Source: Mycobacterium asiaticum (GTDB taxonomy: Bacteria > Actinomycetota > Actinomycetes > Mycobacteriales > Mycobacteriaceae). From it: a DNA stretch of 64,000 nucleotides. A program made the translations under genes and the position numbers. Below are positions 34,927 to 44,271 of the stretch, one piece after another. The first letter of the stretch is position 1. The number at the start of each line of letters is the position of its first letter. The notes beneath the pieces are model-generated. The model was not told where the DNA came from. It saw only the letters and a program-made list of their open reading frames with translations, and ran no database searches. The DNA is taken from assembly GCF_001673365.1 (NCBI RefSeq), contig NZ_LZLS01000023.1:62001-126000 (forward strand), written 5' to 3'.

Positions 34927-34981
34927 GTTCAATCACTGTACCGGTTCAATGAGTGAACCGCAGGTGGTAACGTGATTGAAC
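34927..34981. promoter_or_regulatory. Nested inverted repeats, candidate HxlR operators
   Basis: GTTCAATCAC (34927-34936) and GTGATTGAAC (34972-34981) form a perfect 10-bp inverted repeat. Inside it is CGGTTCA-N5-TGAACCG (34942-34960). All share the half-site GTTCA/TGAAC. They fill the 79-bp gap between the divergent HxlR gene and the gene at 35005. Confidence 0.65.
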
Positions 34982-35004
34982 CACATGACTACCGGGAGCC
35001 GTCG

Positions 35005-36135
35005 ATGAGTCACGTAGCCACCGAGATCGAGACCCTCGCCGAGAAGCTCGCGCTGACCGCCCGCGATATGTGGGCCGCGATCGATCGAGAACGCAGGCTG
35101 CCACCCGAGCTGGTATCCCGCCTCAACGAGGCTGGACTGCTGCGCGCCACCATGCCCCGCGAAGTCGACGCGCTCGAGCTATCGCCGGCCACGTCGTTGC
35201 GGTGCGCCGAGGCCCTGGCGCGCGGCGACGCGGCAACCGGTTGGTGCGTATCCATCGCGGTCACCAGCGCCCTGCTCGTCGCTTATCTCCCAGAGGGCGC
35301 CCGCAACGAGATGTTCGGCGGCGGAAAGGGTGTCGCGGCCGGGGTGTGGGCGCCACGCGGTGTGGCCAAGAGCGTGGACGGCGGTGTCTTGGTCTCCGGG
35401 CGCTGGCCGTTCTGCAGCGGAATCACCCACGCGGACTTGATGTTTGCGGGCTGCTTCGTCGACGGCGGCAGCATTCCCTCCGTCGTCACGCTGCAGAAGG
35501 ACGACCTGCAGGTGCTGGACAACTGGCACACCCTGGGTTTGCGCGGCACGGGCAGTCACGACACCGTCGCAAAGGACGTCTTCGTCCCGGCAGACCGGGT
35601 GTTTTCGATTTTCGACGGACCCAGCGTGGACAGGCCGCTGTACCGCTTCCCGGTGTTTGGATTCTTTGCGCTGTCGGTCGCCGCAGCGGCACTCGGTAAT
35701 GCGCGCGCCGCCATCGACGACCTCGTCGAACTCGCCGGTGGCAAGAAGGGACTCGGTGCCACGCGCACCTTGGCGCAACGCTCCGCCACTGCGGCGGCGG
35801 TGGCCACCGCCGAGTCGGCACTGGAGGCGGCGCGCGCGCTCTACTACGAGGCGATCGAACAGGCCTGGCAGGCCAGTCACGAGCCCGGCCCGGTGCCGGT
35901 GACGCTGCGCAACCGGCTGCGGCTGGCCGCCACGCACGCGGCCCGGACTTCTGCCGACGTGGTCCGCGCCATGTACGACTTGGCCGGTGGCACAGCCATT
36001 TACGATACGTCGCCGCTGCAGCGCCGGTTTCGCGATGCCTTCACCGCCACCGCTCATTTCCAGGTCAACGAAGCATCGCGCGAGCTACCAGGTCGGCTGT
36101 TGCTGGATCAGCCCGCCGATACGGCGATGTTGTGA
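35005..36135 (+). CDS. Acyl-CoA dehydrogenase-fold flavin monooxygenase-like protein
   Basis: The 376-aa product has the acyl-CoA dehydrogenase fold without an evident catalytic Glu, and follows the HsaA/dibenzothiophene-monooxygenase pattern: RGDAATGWCVSIA near residue 72, SGRWPFCSGITHAD near 133 and GLRGTGSHDTVAKDVFVP near 185. Such enzymes use reduced flavin to hydroxylate aromatics or oxidise sulphur compounds. ATG 35005 follows GGGAG. The LLM oxidoreductase gene overlaps its end by 4 bp. Confidence 0.88.
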   Translation: MSHVATEIETLAEKLALTARDMWAAIDRERRLPPELVSRLNEAGLLRATMPREVDALELSPATSLRCAEALARGDAATGWCVSIAVTSALLVAYLPEGARNEMFGGGKGVAAGVWAPRGVAKSVDGGVLVSGRWPFCSGITHADLMFAGCFVDGGSIPSVVTLQKDDLQVLDNWHTLGLRGTGSHDTVAKDVFVPADRVFSIFDGPSVDRPLYRFPVFGFFALSVAAAALGNARAAIDDLVELAGGKKGLGATRTLAQRSATAAAVATAESALEAARALYYEAIEQAWQASHEPGPVPVTLRNRLRLAATHAARTSADVVRAMYDLAGGTAIYDTSPLQRRFRDAFTATAHFQVNEASRELPGRLLLDQPADTAML

Positions 36136-37091
36136 GGAACCTGGAAGTGGTCCTGCCGTTCTGGCTGGACCGCCCCGATCAGGAGGCGATGGAGATCGCG
36201 CTGGCGGCGTCGCAGAACGGCTTCGGCGCACTGTGGATCGGTGAGATGGCGACCTATGATGCGTTCGCGCTGGCGACCGCGATCGGCTTGCGCGCACCGC
36301 AACTGAGGCTCAAGATCGGTCCGCTCGCCGTCGGTGTGCGCGGCCCCGTGACGCTGGCGCTGGGGGTGAGCACGGTCGCCTCCCTCACCGGCAACCCAGT
36401 CGATCTCGCGCTGGGTGCCTCCAGTCCGGCGATCGTGTCCGGGTGGCACAACCGCCACTGGACCCACCACCTCACGGTGATGCGCGAGACCATCGAGTGC
36501 CTGCGGCCGATGCTGGATGGTGCGCGGACCAACTACACCGGCCGGTACGTCGGCAGCCATGGCTTTCGGCTGCGCAGCCCCAGCCCCGAAACGCGAATTG
36601 CGTTGGGGGCGTTCGGACCCGGCATGATCCACCTGGCGGCACAGCATGCCGACGAGGTAGTGCTCAATCTCGCGTCTCCCGCCCGTGTTGCCGAGGTCCG
36701 TAGCGCGATCGACGGTGCGGCCAGCGGCCGGCCCGCGCCCCGCCTCACGGTGTGGGTGCCCGTCGCGTTGAACCCCGATGCCGCCGCGCACACTCAACTG
36801 GCCGGGCAGCTCGGGGTGTACCTCGCCCCGCCGGGATACGGAGAGATGTTCAGCGCGTTGGGTTTTGACGATCTCGTCCAGCGGGCCCGCAGCGGAGCGA
36901 CGCGGCGCGAACTGGCCACCGCTATTCCGGTCGAGCTGCTCGATCAGGTCTGCGCGCTGGGCTCCGCCTATCGAATCGCCAAGCAACTGCAGGCCTACAC
37001 CGACGCAGGTGCTGACTGCGTGGCGGTAGTGCCGTCCACGGCACAGGATGCGGGCGCCCGCGCAACCCTGGCCGCGCTCAATGGCGGTTGA
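36132..37091 (+). CDS. LLM-class F420-dependent oxidoreductase
   Basis: The 319-aa product has the luciferase-like TIM-barrel pattern: EMATYDAFALATAIGL, LKIGPLAVGVRGPVTLALG and LALGASSPAIVSGWH. In mycobacteria these usually bind cofactor F420. GTG 36132 overlaps the stop of the previous gene (GTGA), so the flavin/F420 pair forms one operon, likely oxidising the same substrate. Confidence 0.88.
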   Translation: MRNLEVVLPFWLDRPDQEAMEIALAASQNGFGALWIGEMATYDAFALATAIGLRAPQLRLKIGPLAVGVRGPVTLALGVSTVASLTGNPVDLALGASSPAIVSGWHNRHWTHHLTVMRETIECLRPMLDGARTNYTGRYVGSHGFRLRSPSPETRIALGAFGPGMIHLAAQHADEVVLNLASPARVAEVRSAIDGAASGRPAPRLTVWVPVALNPDAAAHTQLAGQLGVYLAPPGYGEMFSALGFDDLVQRARSGATRRELATAIPVELLDQVCALGSAYRIAKQLQAYTDAGADCVAVVPSTAQDAGARATLAALNGG

Positions 37092-37157
37092 TTGCCCCTG
37101 ATTGGTTTCGTTTGCCCTGCTGGCGGCTAGTTAATTACGGCACCTTGAGGAGGTCTC

Positions 37158-37604
37158 GTGAGCAAATACAACGTCGTAGTAGTCGGAACCGATGGATCGG
37201 ACACGTCTTTTCGCGCTGTCGACCGCGCCGCGACAATCGCCGCGGACTCCGGGGCGAAGCTCGTCGTCGCTTCGGCGTTCCTGGGTGAAGAACGCGACGG
37301 AACGGATCCCGATCAACTGCGTGACGAGAAGTATCGGACTCAGGGCAACGCCCCGGTCTACGACATGCTGCGCACCGCGGCGTCCAGAGCCCGCGAGGCC
37401 GGTGCCACCGACGTCGAGGAGCGCGCGGTCGAAGGCGCCCCAGTGGATGCGCTGCTGGAAGTTGCCGACGAGGTCAACGCCGACTTGATCGTGGTGGGCA
37501 GCGTCGGCACTAACTCGCTGGTCGGGAAAGTCCTGGGTTCTGTTCCCAAGGCCGTTTCCCGTCGAGCGAAAGCGAAAGTCGAAATCGTCGAAACCGAAGA
37601 CTGA
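37158..37604 (+). CDS. Universal stress protein
   Basis: The 148-aa product has a single USP domain: VVVGTDGSDTSFRAVDRAA at the N-terminus and the ATP-binding loop near VVGSVGTNSLVGKVLGSVP. GAGGAGGTC stands just before GTG 37158. It is likely a cytosolic nucleotide-binding stress protein. It ends two bases from the convergent DapB-like gene. Confidence 0.93.
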   Translation: MSKYNVVVVGTDGSDTSFRAVDRAATIAADSGAKLVVASAFLGEERDGTDPDQLRDEKYRTQGNAPVYDMLRTAASRAREAGATDVEERAVEGAPVDALLEVADEVNADLIVVGSVGTNSLVGKVLGSVPKAVSRRAKAKVEIVETED

Positions 37605-37606
37605 CG

Positions 37607-38683
37607 CTAGCTTCGTCGAAACCCGGTGTGGCTGCGGACCAGTGGCAGCGACGCCATGGTCGCAAATCCGGCGGGCGCTGCGCACACCGCCGGTACCGCG
37701 TTGAGGACCTGCATCGCCGTGGCCACATTTGCCGAGCCGACGTGTTCTGCCATGCTGGCCACCCGGCTGAAACTGGCCAGTGCGAAAAAGTGCATCCGCA
37801 TCGACGGGTCGCCCTCGATCTTCAACGTCCAGCCATGCTCGGGTTTCGGCCAATGTTGCGGGTATTCACCGCCGACCGTCCACAAGGCTTCGATCTCGAC
37901 AAGAGTTTGCCCGGCGCGCCGCCCAGACCATGTCCAACGTTGGCCGGCGGTGGTTCCGGCGCGCAGCACATGGTCGAAAATCTGGTGGTCGGCCTTGGCC
38001 GGTACCGCCTCGACCTCGGCCACCACCTCGTCGATATCGGCGCCCAACTCGTCGGCGATGAACCACACCTGATTCTCGAACAGTGCGCTGTTGAACGCCA
38101 GGAAATCGCTTGCGGCGGGGCTGATCTGGTCGACTGGCTGCCCAAATGCCATGTTCTCGAACGTGATTGACGTGCTCTCATACACCGACCAGTCGGCCCG
38201 CTCTTGCAGGACGATCTTGTCGATGGTTCGGCTCATACCGGATAACGCCAACGGCAATACGCCCGACAAGTTGCCCGGATTCAGGCCGCTGCCGTGCACA
38301 GAGCTGTTGCCGGTTTGGCAGGCGGCGGCGACGCGGTCCCGGTCGGCGGAGGAGATGCGCGGCGGGTGAAACAGAAACGCGGTGGTAGCAACGTTTTTGC
38401 CGCTGGCCAACAGCGCGCACACGTCATCGAGGTCGGCGTTGCGTGGCGTGTAGAGCACGCAGTCTGCCTCGACGGCCAATATCTCTTCGACGTCAGTGGT
38501 GGCGCTGACACCGATCGGATGCCGCCCGACCAAGGTGCCGAGGTCAACGCCGTGCTTGTCCCCGGAGTACACCCGGGCGCCAACGAGACGCATGTCTTGC
38601 CGGTGGTCGAGGATCGTGGTGAGCAGTTCCCGGCCGACAGTGCCGGTGCCCCAAACGATGATGCGGTGCGGGTCCGGCGGCAT
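37607..38683 (-). CDS. DapB-like NAD(P)-binding dehydrogenase
   Basis: The 358-aa product has a Rossmann start, IIVWGTGTVGRELL, and follows the family annotated as dihydrodipicolinate-reductase-like or 2,4-diaminopentanoate-dehydrogenase-like: VGARVYSGDKHGVDLGTLVG, DCVLYTPRNAD and HGSGLNPGNLSGVLPLAL. It is not expected to be the lysine-pathway DapB. It lies 58 bp after a second member of the same family (38742), which points to a duplicated function in the Rieske operon. Confidence 0.85.
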   Translation of the reverse strand: MPPDPHRIIVWGTGTVGRELLTTILDHRQDMRLVGARVYSGDKHGVDLGTLVGRHPIGVSATTDVEEILAVEADCVLYTPRNADLDDVCALLASGKNVATTAFLFHPPRISSADRDRVAAACQTGNSSVHGSGLNPGNLSGVLPLALSGMSRTIDKIVLQERADWSVYESTSITFENMAFGQPVDQISPAASDFLAFNSALFENQVWFIADELGADIDEVVAEVEAVPAKADHQIFDHVLRAGTTAGQRWTWSGRRAGQTLVEIEALWTVGGEYPQHWPKPEHGWTLKIEGDPSMRMHFFALASFSRVASMAEHVGSANVATAMQVLNAVPAVCAAPAGFATMASLPLVRSHTGFRRS

Positions 38684-38741
38684 GCGAGCTAGATTTTGAA
38701 TCGGCCGGCAAAGCCGCGCAACGGTATGTCGGCACTCGTGA

Positions 38742-39761
38742 TCAGCCCCGGGGAGCTGCCAGGACCGACTTGATGGCGTTGAGCGCCGGTAATCCGGTAA
38801 CCGTCATGCCGATGGACGCGAAGTTATCGGGGTTGGACAGGTCGACACCCGGCTTGGGGAAGATCATGTGCTTGTTGTAGATGCACGGGTCGCCCTTGAT
38901 ATGAGTTATGTAGCAGCCCTTGATATCCCAGCTCGGATCGGTGTGCGGCGTCATCTGCCACTCCAGGTGCGTTTCCACCCGCGGTATGCCGTTCACCATG
39001 CCCTGGTACTTGATGTAGTTGCCGCCCAGCGAACCCTTGGGCAGGGTGTACCAGCCCAGGTCGACATCCTTGGTGCAGGCGCCCAACTCATAGTCGAACT
39101 TGACTTCGTCAAGCTTGATGTCGAAGCAGTCGGCCATCATCAGCACGCTGTCAGCGAAGACGCGGGTGTACTTTTCCAATTTCGCCGGTATCGACGGATC
39201 GTCCACGGGCAGGCCGTAGCCCACCTCGATCCAGGTGTCCTTGGAGTGGTGGCAGGACACGTCAACCGATTCGATGGTGGTGACGTTCTCGATTTCGGCG
39301 ACGTCGGCCGAGCACACGACGCCGAGAATCTGGTTGACGCCGGGGTTCATGCCGGTGCCGTAGAAGGTTGACCCGCCCTTGTCGCACGCTTCGGCCAGCA
39401 GTTGGGTGACCGGTTTGCCGGAGTGGTGCGGGTGGTTGCGGTCGCGATGCCATCCGGTGATCCAGTCCGCGGTGGTGACGATATCTATCCCGGCCTCAAG
39501 AACTTTCACGTACAGATCTTCGTCGGGAAAGACGCCGTGGAAGGTCAGAACGTCGGGCTTCGCGGCAATGATTTCGTCCACGCTGCCCGTCGCCGTGACA
39601 CCGTTGGGAGGCAGGCCGACGAGTTCGCCGACATCCTTGCCGACCTTCTCCGGTGAGTAACAGTGCACCCCAATGAGTTCCAGGTCGGGGTGGGCAGCGA
39701 TGCGTTTGACCATCTCGGATCCGACGTTGCCGGTCGCTACCTGGAAAACTTTGATCGTCAT
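38742..39761 (-). CDS. DapB-like NAD(P)-binding dehydrogenase, second copy
   Basis: The 339-aa product starts TIKVFQVATGNVGSEMVKRI and shares with the 37607 protein the order VHCYSPEKVGKDVGELVG, a loop ending TTADWIT or the like, and GTGMNPGVNQILGVV. ATG 39761 overlaps the stop of the Rieske gene (ATGA) and has GGAAGGGG before it. Probably oxidises or reduces a product of the Rieske oxygenase. Confidence 0.87.
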   Translation of the reverse strand: MTIKVFQVATGNVGSEMVKRIAAHPDLELIGVHCYSPEKVGKDVGELVGLPPNGVTATGSVDEIIAAKPDVLTFHGVFPDEDLYVKVLEAGIDIVTTADWITGWHRDRNHPHHSGKPVTQLLAEACDKGGSTFYGTGMNPGVNQILGVVCSADVAEIENVTTIESVDVSCHHSKDTWIEVGYGLPVDDPSIPAKLEKYTRVFADSVLMMADCFDIKLDEVKFDYELGACTKDVDLGWYTLPKGSLGGNYIKYQGMVNGIPRVETHLEWQMTPHTDPSWDIKGCYITHIKGDPCIYNKHMIFPKPGVDLSNPDNFASIGMTVTGLPALNAIKSVLAAPRG

Positions 39762-40774
39762 GGCGTGGCCCCTTCCAGGGATCGAGTTGAGTCGGTGCCG
39801 TCGGGGTAGAACTGCTTGGCCCAGTTGCGGATTGCGGTGAATCCTTCGTACTCGGCTGTCGCGAGCGCGGGTGGATCGGAGTAACGCTGGTGTGCCCAGA
39901 TGTGCACATCCTGAGTGAACTGCCGGATCACTTCGTCGCCGAACATCCGGGCTTTGTCTTGCGCGCGCTGATCGTCGCGACCCGGGACCCGCCCGATGTA
40001 AACCATGAAGCGCACATCGGACGTACGCTCGTCGACCGGCGTGATCGCTGAGATGGTGCGGTTGTCGACCATTCCCCAACTTTTGGTCACGGCAATGCCG
40101 AGGCCGCCGTTGATGGCCTCCACACCGCTCTTGACGTCCTCGATGCTCTGCTGGTCATCGCCTTCAAAGGTGATGGTGAAGTCGACATACGAGACCGGTT
40201 CGTCGAATTCGTGTCGGGTGAAGATCGGCACTATCGGTGTTTTGTGCACGTACTTGAAGTGGGCGAAGTCCACGCCGTTCTCCAGCACGTACTGCGGATG
40301 GAGTTCCAGGTCCCCTCGGAAGAGTCGTTGTTGCGGGTAGTAGTCGGCTGAACCGCTACCGTCGGCGAAGTCGCCAAAGACATCAGGCGCATCGAAAAAC
40401 GGTGCGCGGCCGTCGATGTCGTGCCAGATATAGACCGACTCATTGCGTTCCACGACCGGATACGTGCGTATCCGCCGTCCCCGATTGGGCCGGTCCTGGT
40501 AGGGGATGCAGACGTTGCGGCCCTCGTGACTCCATTGCCAGCCGTGGAAGGGACACTGTAAGACTTCACCAACCACCGTGCCGCCGTAGCCGAGATGCGC
40601 CCCGAGGTGTTCGCAGTACGCATTCATCACGCTGAGTTGGCCAGAGTCCGCGCGCCAGGCGACCATTTCCTGGTCGAAGTACTTCATCTTGTGGACGTCG
40701 CCGATGCCTATCTCGTCAGACCAGGCAACCTGAAACCAACCGGTGGGTTTCATCGACAACGGCGGCTTGGCCAT
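39758..40774 (-). CDS. Rieske non-heme iron oxygenase, alpha subunit (KshA-like)
   Basis: The 338-aa product has the Rieske motif CEHLGAHLG...CPFHGW near residues 55-80 and the mononuclear iron site D-x-x-H-x-x-x-x-H in VDFAHFKYVH near residue 170. The closest well-known type is 3-ketosteroid 9-alpha-hydroxylase oxygenase; a steroid or related hydrophobic substrate is inference. ATG 40774 has GAGAGGA upstream. A reductase partner is not encoded beside it. Confidence 0.9.
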   Translation of the reverse strand: MAKPPLSMKPTGWFQVAWSDEIGIGDVHKMKYFDQEMVAWRADSGQLSVMNAYCEHLGAHLGYGGTVVGEVLQCPFHGWQWSHEGRNVCIPYQDRPNRGRRIRTYPVVERNESVYIWHDIDGRAPFFDAPDVFGDFADGSGSADYYPQQRLFRGDLELHPQYVLENGVDFAHFKYVHKTPIVPIFTRHEFDEPVSYVDFTITFEGDDQQSIEDVKSGVEAINGGLGIAVTKSWGMVDNRTISAITPVDERTSDVRFMVYIGRVPGRDDQRAQDKARMFGDEVIRQFTQDVHIWAHQRYSDPPALATAEYEGFTAIRNWAKQFYPDGTDSTRSLEGATP

Positions 40775-40807
40775 GCACGCGGTCCTCTCTGTCTGATCAT
40801 CAAGCAC

Positions 40808-40867
40808 TCTATGAAAAAGTCATAGATGCGTCAACGAAACCGCATTTTCCGCGTTAGGATGCGGAAA
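40808..40867. promoter_or_regulatory. Two inverted repeats between Rieske operon and TetR gene
   Basis: TCTATGA-N5-TCATAGA (40808-40826) and TTTCCGC-N8-GCGGAAA (40846-40867) are perfect repeats in the 92-bp gap between divergent genes. The second one reaches the first base of the TetR start codon. Candidate operators. Confidence 0.55.
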
Positions 40868-41499
40868 TGGCGGTGGCGGACAGCGCGGGACGCAGAGCCA
40901 ACAAGCGCGGGTTGGCCACTCGCGAGGCGATGTTGCAGGCGGCGGTCAGCGCCCTGGCCTCCGGAGATCCGGGCGCGGTGTCGGCCAACCGCATCGCGAA
41001 ACAGATCGGCGTCACCTGGGGGACTGTGCAATACCAGTTCGGTGACGCCGACGGATTCTGGGCGGCGGTGTTGCACCACACCGCCGAACGGCGGGCACAC
41101 GTATTTGCCACTCCCGACAGCGGGGCGTCGCTGCAGGCTCGGGTCTCGCAGATCATCGACACCCTCTACAGCGGGCTGACCGCACCCGACTCGCGGGCCA
41201 TCGAGAACCTGCGCGCGGCGTTGCCTCGTGAGCCCGGCGAGCTTGATCGGCTCTACCCGCACACCGCGGCCGAGTTGCGCTCCTGGGGGCGCGGTTGGCA
41301 CGCCACTTGTCAGAAGGCGTTCGCGGACTTGCAGGTCGATTCGCAACGGGTCCACGAGGTCGCCACCCTAATTCCGGGCGCGATGCGGGGCCTGGTGTCC
41401 GAGCGGCAACTCGGTAGCTATGCCGACCTGGATGAGGCGCGCCGTGCACTCACCAACGCCATCGTGGCCTATCTCTCGGAATCCGCTGTGCGAGTGTGA
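40867..41499 (+). CDS. TetR-family regulator
   Basis: The 210-aa product has the TetR HTH near residues 40-62 (IAKQIGVTWGTVQYQF). It is divergent from the Rieske operon and is the likely repressor of it. The start ATG 40867 is set at the first in-frame Met after the operator region. Confidence 0.92.
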   Translation: MAVADSAGRRANKRGLATREAMLQAAVSALASGDPGAVSANRIAKQIGVTWGTVQYQFGDADGFWAAVLHHTAERRAHVFATPDSGASLQARVSQIIDTLYSGLTAPDSRAIENLRAALPREPGELDRLYPHTAAELRSWGRGWHATCQKAFADLQVDSQRVHEVATLIPGAMRGLVSERQLGSYADLDEARRALTNAIVAYLSESAVRV

Positions 41500-41534
41500 G
41501 ATTGGGTCGCGGAAATGTCGCCGTGCTGTCCCGG

Positions 41535-42161
41535 TCACGATCGGGGCGCCTCGATGGTGGCGTCGGTCAAACCCAGCGCCCGCCCGAGCAGTAGCGCGAT
41601 GTCTTCCTCGGGAAGTGCATTCGGATTTGCAGCGCGTTCCAGCGCCGCACCGGCAGCACTGGCCTGTAAGAACTCGGCGACGGTTCGAAGCGAAACGGTC
41701 GGTTGCAAACCGCTCGATTCGTAGAGGCGCTCCAGTGCCGAGGCGATGCCGGTGATGGTGAGGGCGTGCGCCTCGGCGTAGCGGCGGTTCAACTCGGCGT
41801 CGCGCATCGCCAGCGCGCGGAACTCGACCAGCAGGTGCGCCCAGCCGGGCTCTGCGGCGTCGTATTGCTGCGCCGCCCGCAGCAACCGCGCCAACCCGGC
41901 CGGGCCGGCGAACTCTGCGGCTATCTGCTCGTTCTGGATCGCCCGCTGTGAGATCCGGCGTTCGAGTAAGGCAAAGAACATGTCCGCCTTGCTGCCGAAT
42001 TGCGAGTAGACGACGCCGCGCGAGAACCCCGCTTCGTCGGCAATCGCGTCCAGGGTGGCACCGGCATAACCGCGGGCCACGAACACCCGCTGCGCGGCGG
42101 CAAGCACCGCTTCCCGATTGCGCTCTACCTGCTCTACCCGCCGTAACCTGGGCATACGCAA
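41535..42161 (-). CDS. TetR-family regulator
   Basis: The 208-aa product has the TetR HTH near residues 37-58 (IADEAGFSRGVVYSQF). ATG 42155, two codons in, is an alternative start. It converges on the TetR gene at 40867 and is divergent from the tocopherol-cyclase-like gene, with CATTTAAATG in the gap. Confidence 0.92.
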   Translation of the reverse strand: MRMPRLRRVEQVERNREAVLAAAQRVFVARGYAGATLDAIADEAGFSRGVVYSQFGSKADMFFALLERRISQRAIQNEQIAAEFAGPAGLARLLRAAQQYDAAEPGWAHLLVEFRALAMRDAELNRRYAEAHALTITGIASALERLYESSGLQPTVSLRTVAEFLQASAAGAALERAANPNALPEEDIALLLGRALGLTDATIEAPRS

Positions 42162-42177
42162 GATCGAATAATGTCGT

Positions 42178-42187
42178 CATTTAAATG
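42178..42187. promoter_or_regulatory. CATTTAAATG palindrome upstream of TetR
   Basis: A perfect 10-bp AT-rich palindrome lies 17 bp before the TetR start at 42161 and 59 bp before the gene at 42246. In this GC-rich sequence it stands out and may be an operator or a promoter element. Confidence 0.4.
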
Positions 42188-42245
42188 TCAAGGGTAGTTG
42201 AATGGCTGGTGACTCAACCGTCACGCGTGCGGGTACCAAGAATGC

Positions 42246-43247
42246 GTGAACTTTGTCGGATCTACTGTTGGTTCTGTTGCTCTCGCCGGTCAGCGACTCG
42301 CCGGGCTCTATCGGCGCACGGGCGCTGACCTTCCGTTCGGAGATCCGCTTCCCTCGCACGGCACCGAGATGGAGGGCTGGTTCTGGCGACTGTCTGACGC
42401 GGCAACAGGACGCGTCGTCGTCGCTCTGTGCAGTGAGAACCGGCACCCCGACGGCGAGTGGTCGACCGCCGCGATCGCATTGCACCCGGGCGGGGTGGTG
42501 CGGTCGGCCGCCGTCGATGGCGTCCGGGCGGACCGGAACCAATTCTCGGTTCAAGCCGACTCGGGCGGCAACGTGATCGATGCGAGCCAAGACCGGCTGA
42601 GGATGTCACTCGGTGACACTGAGGTCGACCTGACGTTTCGAGATGCGTACCAGTGGCCGAAGGCTTTCGGCGGCGGGGGAGTGTTCTCGTCAGTGCCTTT
42701 CCTGAACCAGTACTGGCATCCCTACCGACTGGGCGGCAAAGCCAGCGGAACCGTAACTCATGCCGACCAGCGATGGGCGTTCACCGATGCCAAGCTTTAC
42801 TGCGAACGCAATTGGGGCGCGGGGTTTCCGGTGCGCTGGTGGTGGGGCCAGGCCCACGACTTCGGTGAAGCCGACATCTCGCTCGCCTTTTCCGGCGGCC
42901 TGCTGGAACTCGGACCGCTCAAACGCGATGTCACCGGAGTCGTTGTGCGCCTGGGGGATCGGGTGCTGCGGATCACGCCGCCGGCGTTGGTGTCGTCGAC
43001 CTGCGACGTAGAGCAATGGCACATCACCGCCCGTACCGCGCGCTATCAGGTTGAGCTCAAGGGGGAGGGAACCCCGGACGGACCCCACGTGCTGCCGGTG
43101 CCGCTGCCGGCAGAGCGCCGCAACATCGACACCGACTACGAATATCTCGCCGGGACGCTGCACTGCACGGTTCGGGAGTGGGGGCGCACCATCTTCGAAG
43201 GGACCTCCGAACTCGCCGCTCTAGAAGTCGGCAGCCGACCTTCCTGA
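42246..43247 (+). CDS. Tocopherol-cyclase-like family protein
   Basis: The 333-aa product follows the tocopherol cyclase-like family: EMEGWFWRLSDAATG near residue 40, a lipocalin-like beta structure and the signature ERNWGAGFPVRWWWGQAH near residue 190. In plants the enzyme forms the chromanol ring; bacterial members have unknown substrates. Start GTG 42246. Divergent from a TetR gene. It may act on an isoprenoid or other lipid. Confidence 0.82.
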   Translation: MNFVGSTVGSVALAGQRLAGLYRRTGADLPFGDPLPSHGTEMEGWFWRLSDAATGRVVVALCSENRHPDGEWSTAAIALHPGGVVRSAAVDGVRADRNQFSVQADSGGNVIDASQDRLRMSLGDTEVDLTFRDAYQWPKAFGGGGVFSSVPFLNQYWHPYRLGGKASGTVTHADQRWAFTDAKLYCERNWGAGFPVRWWWGQAHDFGEADISLAFSGGLLELGPLKRDVTGVVVRLGDRVLRITPPALVSSTCDVEQWHITARTARYQVELKGEGTPDGPHVLPVPLPAERRNIDTDYEYLAGTLHCTVREWGRTIFEGTSELAALEVGSRPS

Positions 43248-43314
43248 TAAGCCGGATGAGCCACGCAATGAGTTCGGCCGCACGGGTAGTGTCCAACGCC
43301 ATGAGGCAGACGCG

Positions 43315-44271
43315 ATGAGCGCGGGTCTGTTCGCGTTGCTGGATGATGTTGCGCTGCTGGCGCGATTGACCTCCGCTTCGCTACGCGACGTCGGCGGTGC
43401 CGCCGGCCGCGCGACCGCGAAGGCGGCGGGCGTCGTCGTCGACGACACCGCGGTGACTCCGCAGTATGTCGAGGGAATCTCGGCCGAACGTGAGTTACCC
43501 ATCATCAAGCGCATTGCGCTGGGCTCCCTGCGCAACAAGCTGTTTTTCATCCTGCCCGGCGCGATGCTGCTCAGTCAGTTCGCCCCGTGGTTGCTCCATC
43601 CAATCCTCATGCTCGGCGCCACCTACTTGTGTTACGAAGGCGCCGAGAAGATTTGGAGCAGTCTGCGCGGTCACGATCACGGAACCGAGCAGCCGCGAAG
43701 CGAGAGTCAAATGGTGGCCGGGGCGGTCCGGACCGACCTCATCCTGTCCGCCGAGATCATGGTAATCGCGCTCAACGAAGTCGCCGATGCGGCGTTCGTC
43801 CCGCGCCTTGTCATTCTCGTCATCGTCGCGCTGGTCATCACCGTCGCGGTGTATGGCGTCGTCGGCGGCATAGTCAAGATGGACGACGTAGGTCTGCACC
43901 TGGCCAAAACGGATTCCCGCTGGGGCAGCGCGATCGGTCGTGGTCTGGTCGCGGCCATGCCCAAACTGCTTTCGGTGCTCTCCGTGGTCGGAATTGTGGC
44001 GATGCTCTGGGTGGGTGGTCACATTTTGCTGATGGGCGCCGACCACCTCGGGTGGCACGGCCCGTACGGCGTGGTGCATCACGGCGAGGTGTGGTTGCGC
44101 GACGCCACCGGGGCGGTGGGCCCTGTGCTGGCGTGGTTACTCAATACCGCGGTCTCCGCGGTGGTCGGATCGGTGGTCGGAGCCATCGCTCTGGGTCTGA
44201 TGTCGTTGTTGCGGTCGATTCGGCGCCCCCGCAAGCCCGCCGATGCCGCAGCCGATATGCAAGGGTCATAA
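43315..44271 (+). CDS. DUF808 family membrane protein
   Basis: The 318-aa product starts SAGLFALLDDVALLARLTSAS and has about six membrane segments, matching the DUF808 family (E. coli YedI type). A cytoplasmic loop with KIWSSLRGHDHG follows the second segment. No function is established. It overlaps the convergent gene at 44266 by 6 bp. Confidence 0.88.
   Translation: MSAGLFALLDDVALLARLTSASLRDVGGAAGRATAKAAGVVVDDTAVTPQYVEGISAERELPIIKRIALGSLRNKLFFILPGAMLLSQFAPWLLHPILMLGATYLCYEGAEKIWSSLRGHDHGTEQPRSESQMVAGAVRTDLILSAEIMVIALNEVADAAFVPRLVILVIVALVITVAVYGVVGGIVKMDDVGLHLAKTDSRWGSAIGRGLVAAMPKLLSVLSVVGIVAMLWVGGHILLMGADHLGWHGPYGVVHHGEVWLRDATGAVGPVLAWLLNTAVSAVVGSVVGAIALGLMSLLRSIRRPRKPADAAADMQGS

Noticed and set aside
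35179..36986. Two 292-codon minus-strand frames opposite the flavin and LLM genes
   Set aside because: Both lie antisense to well-supported genes and have no domain signal.
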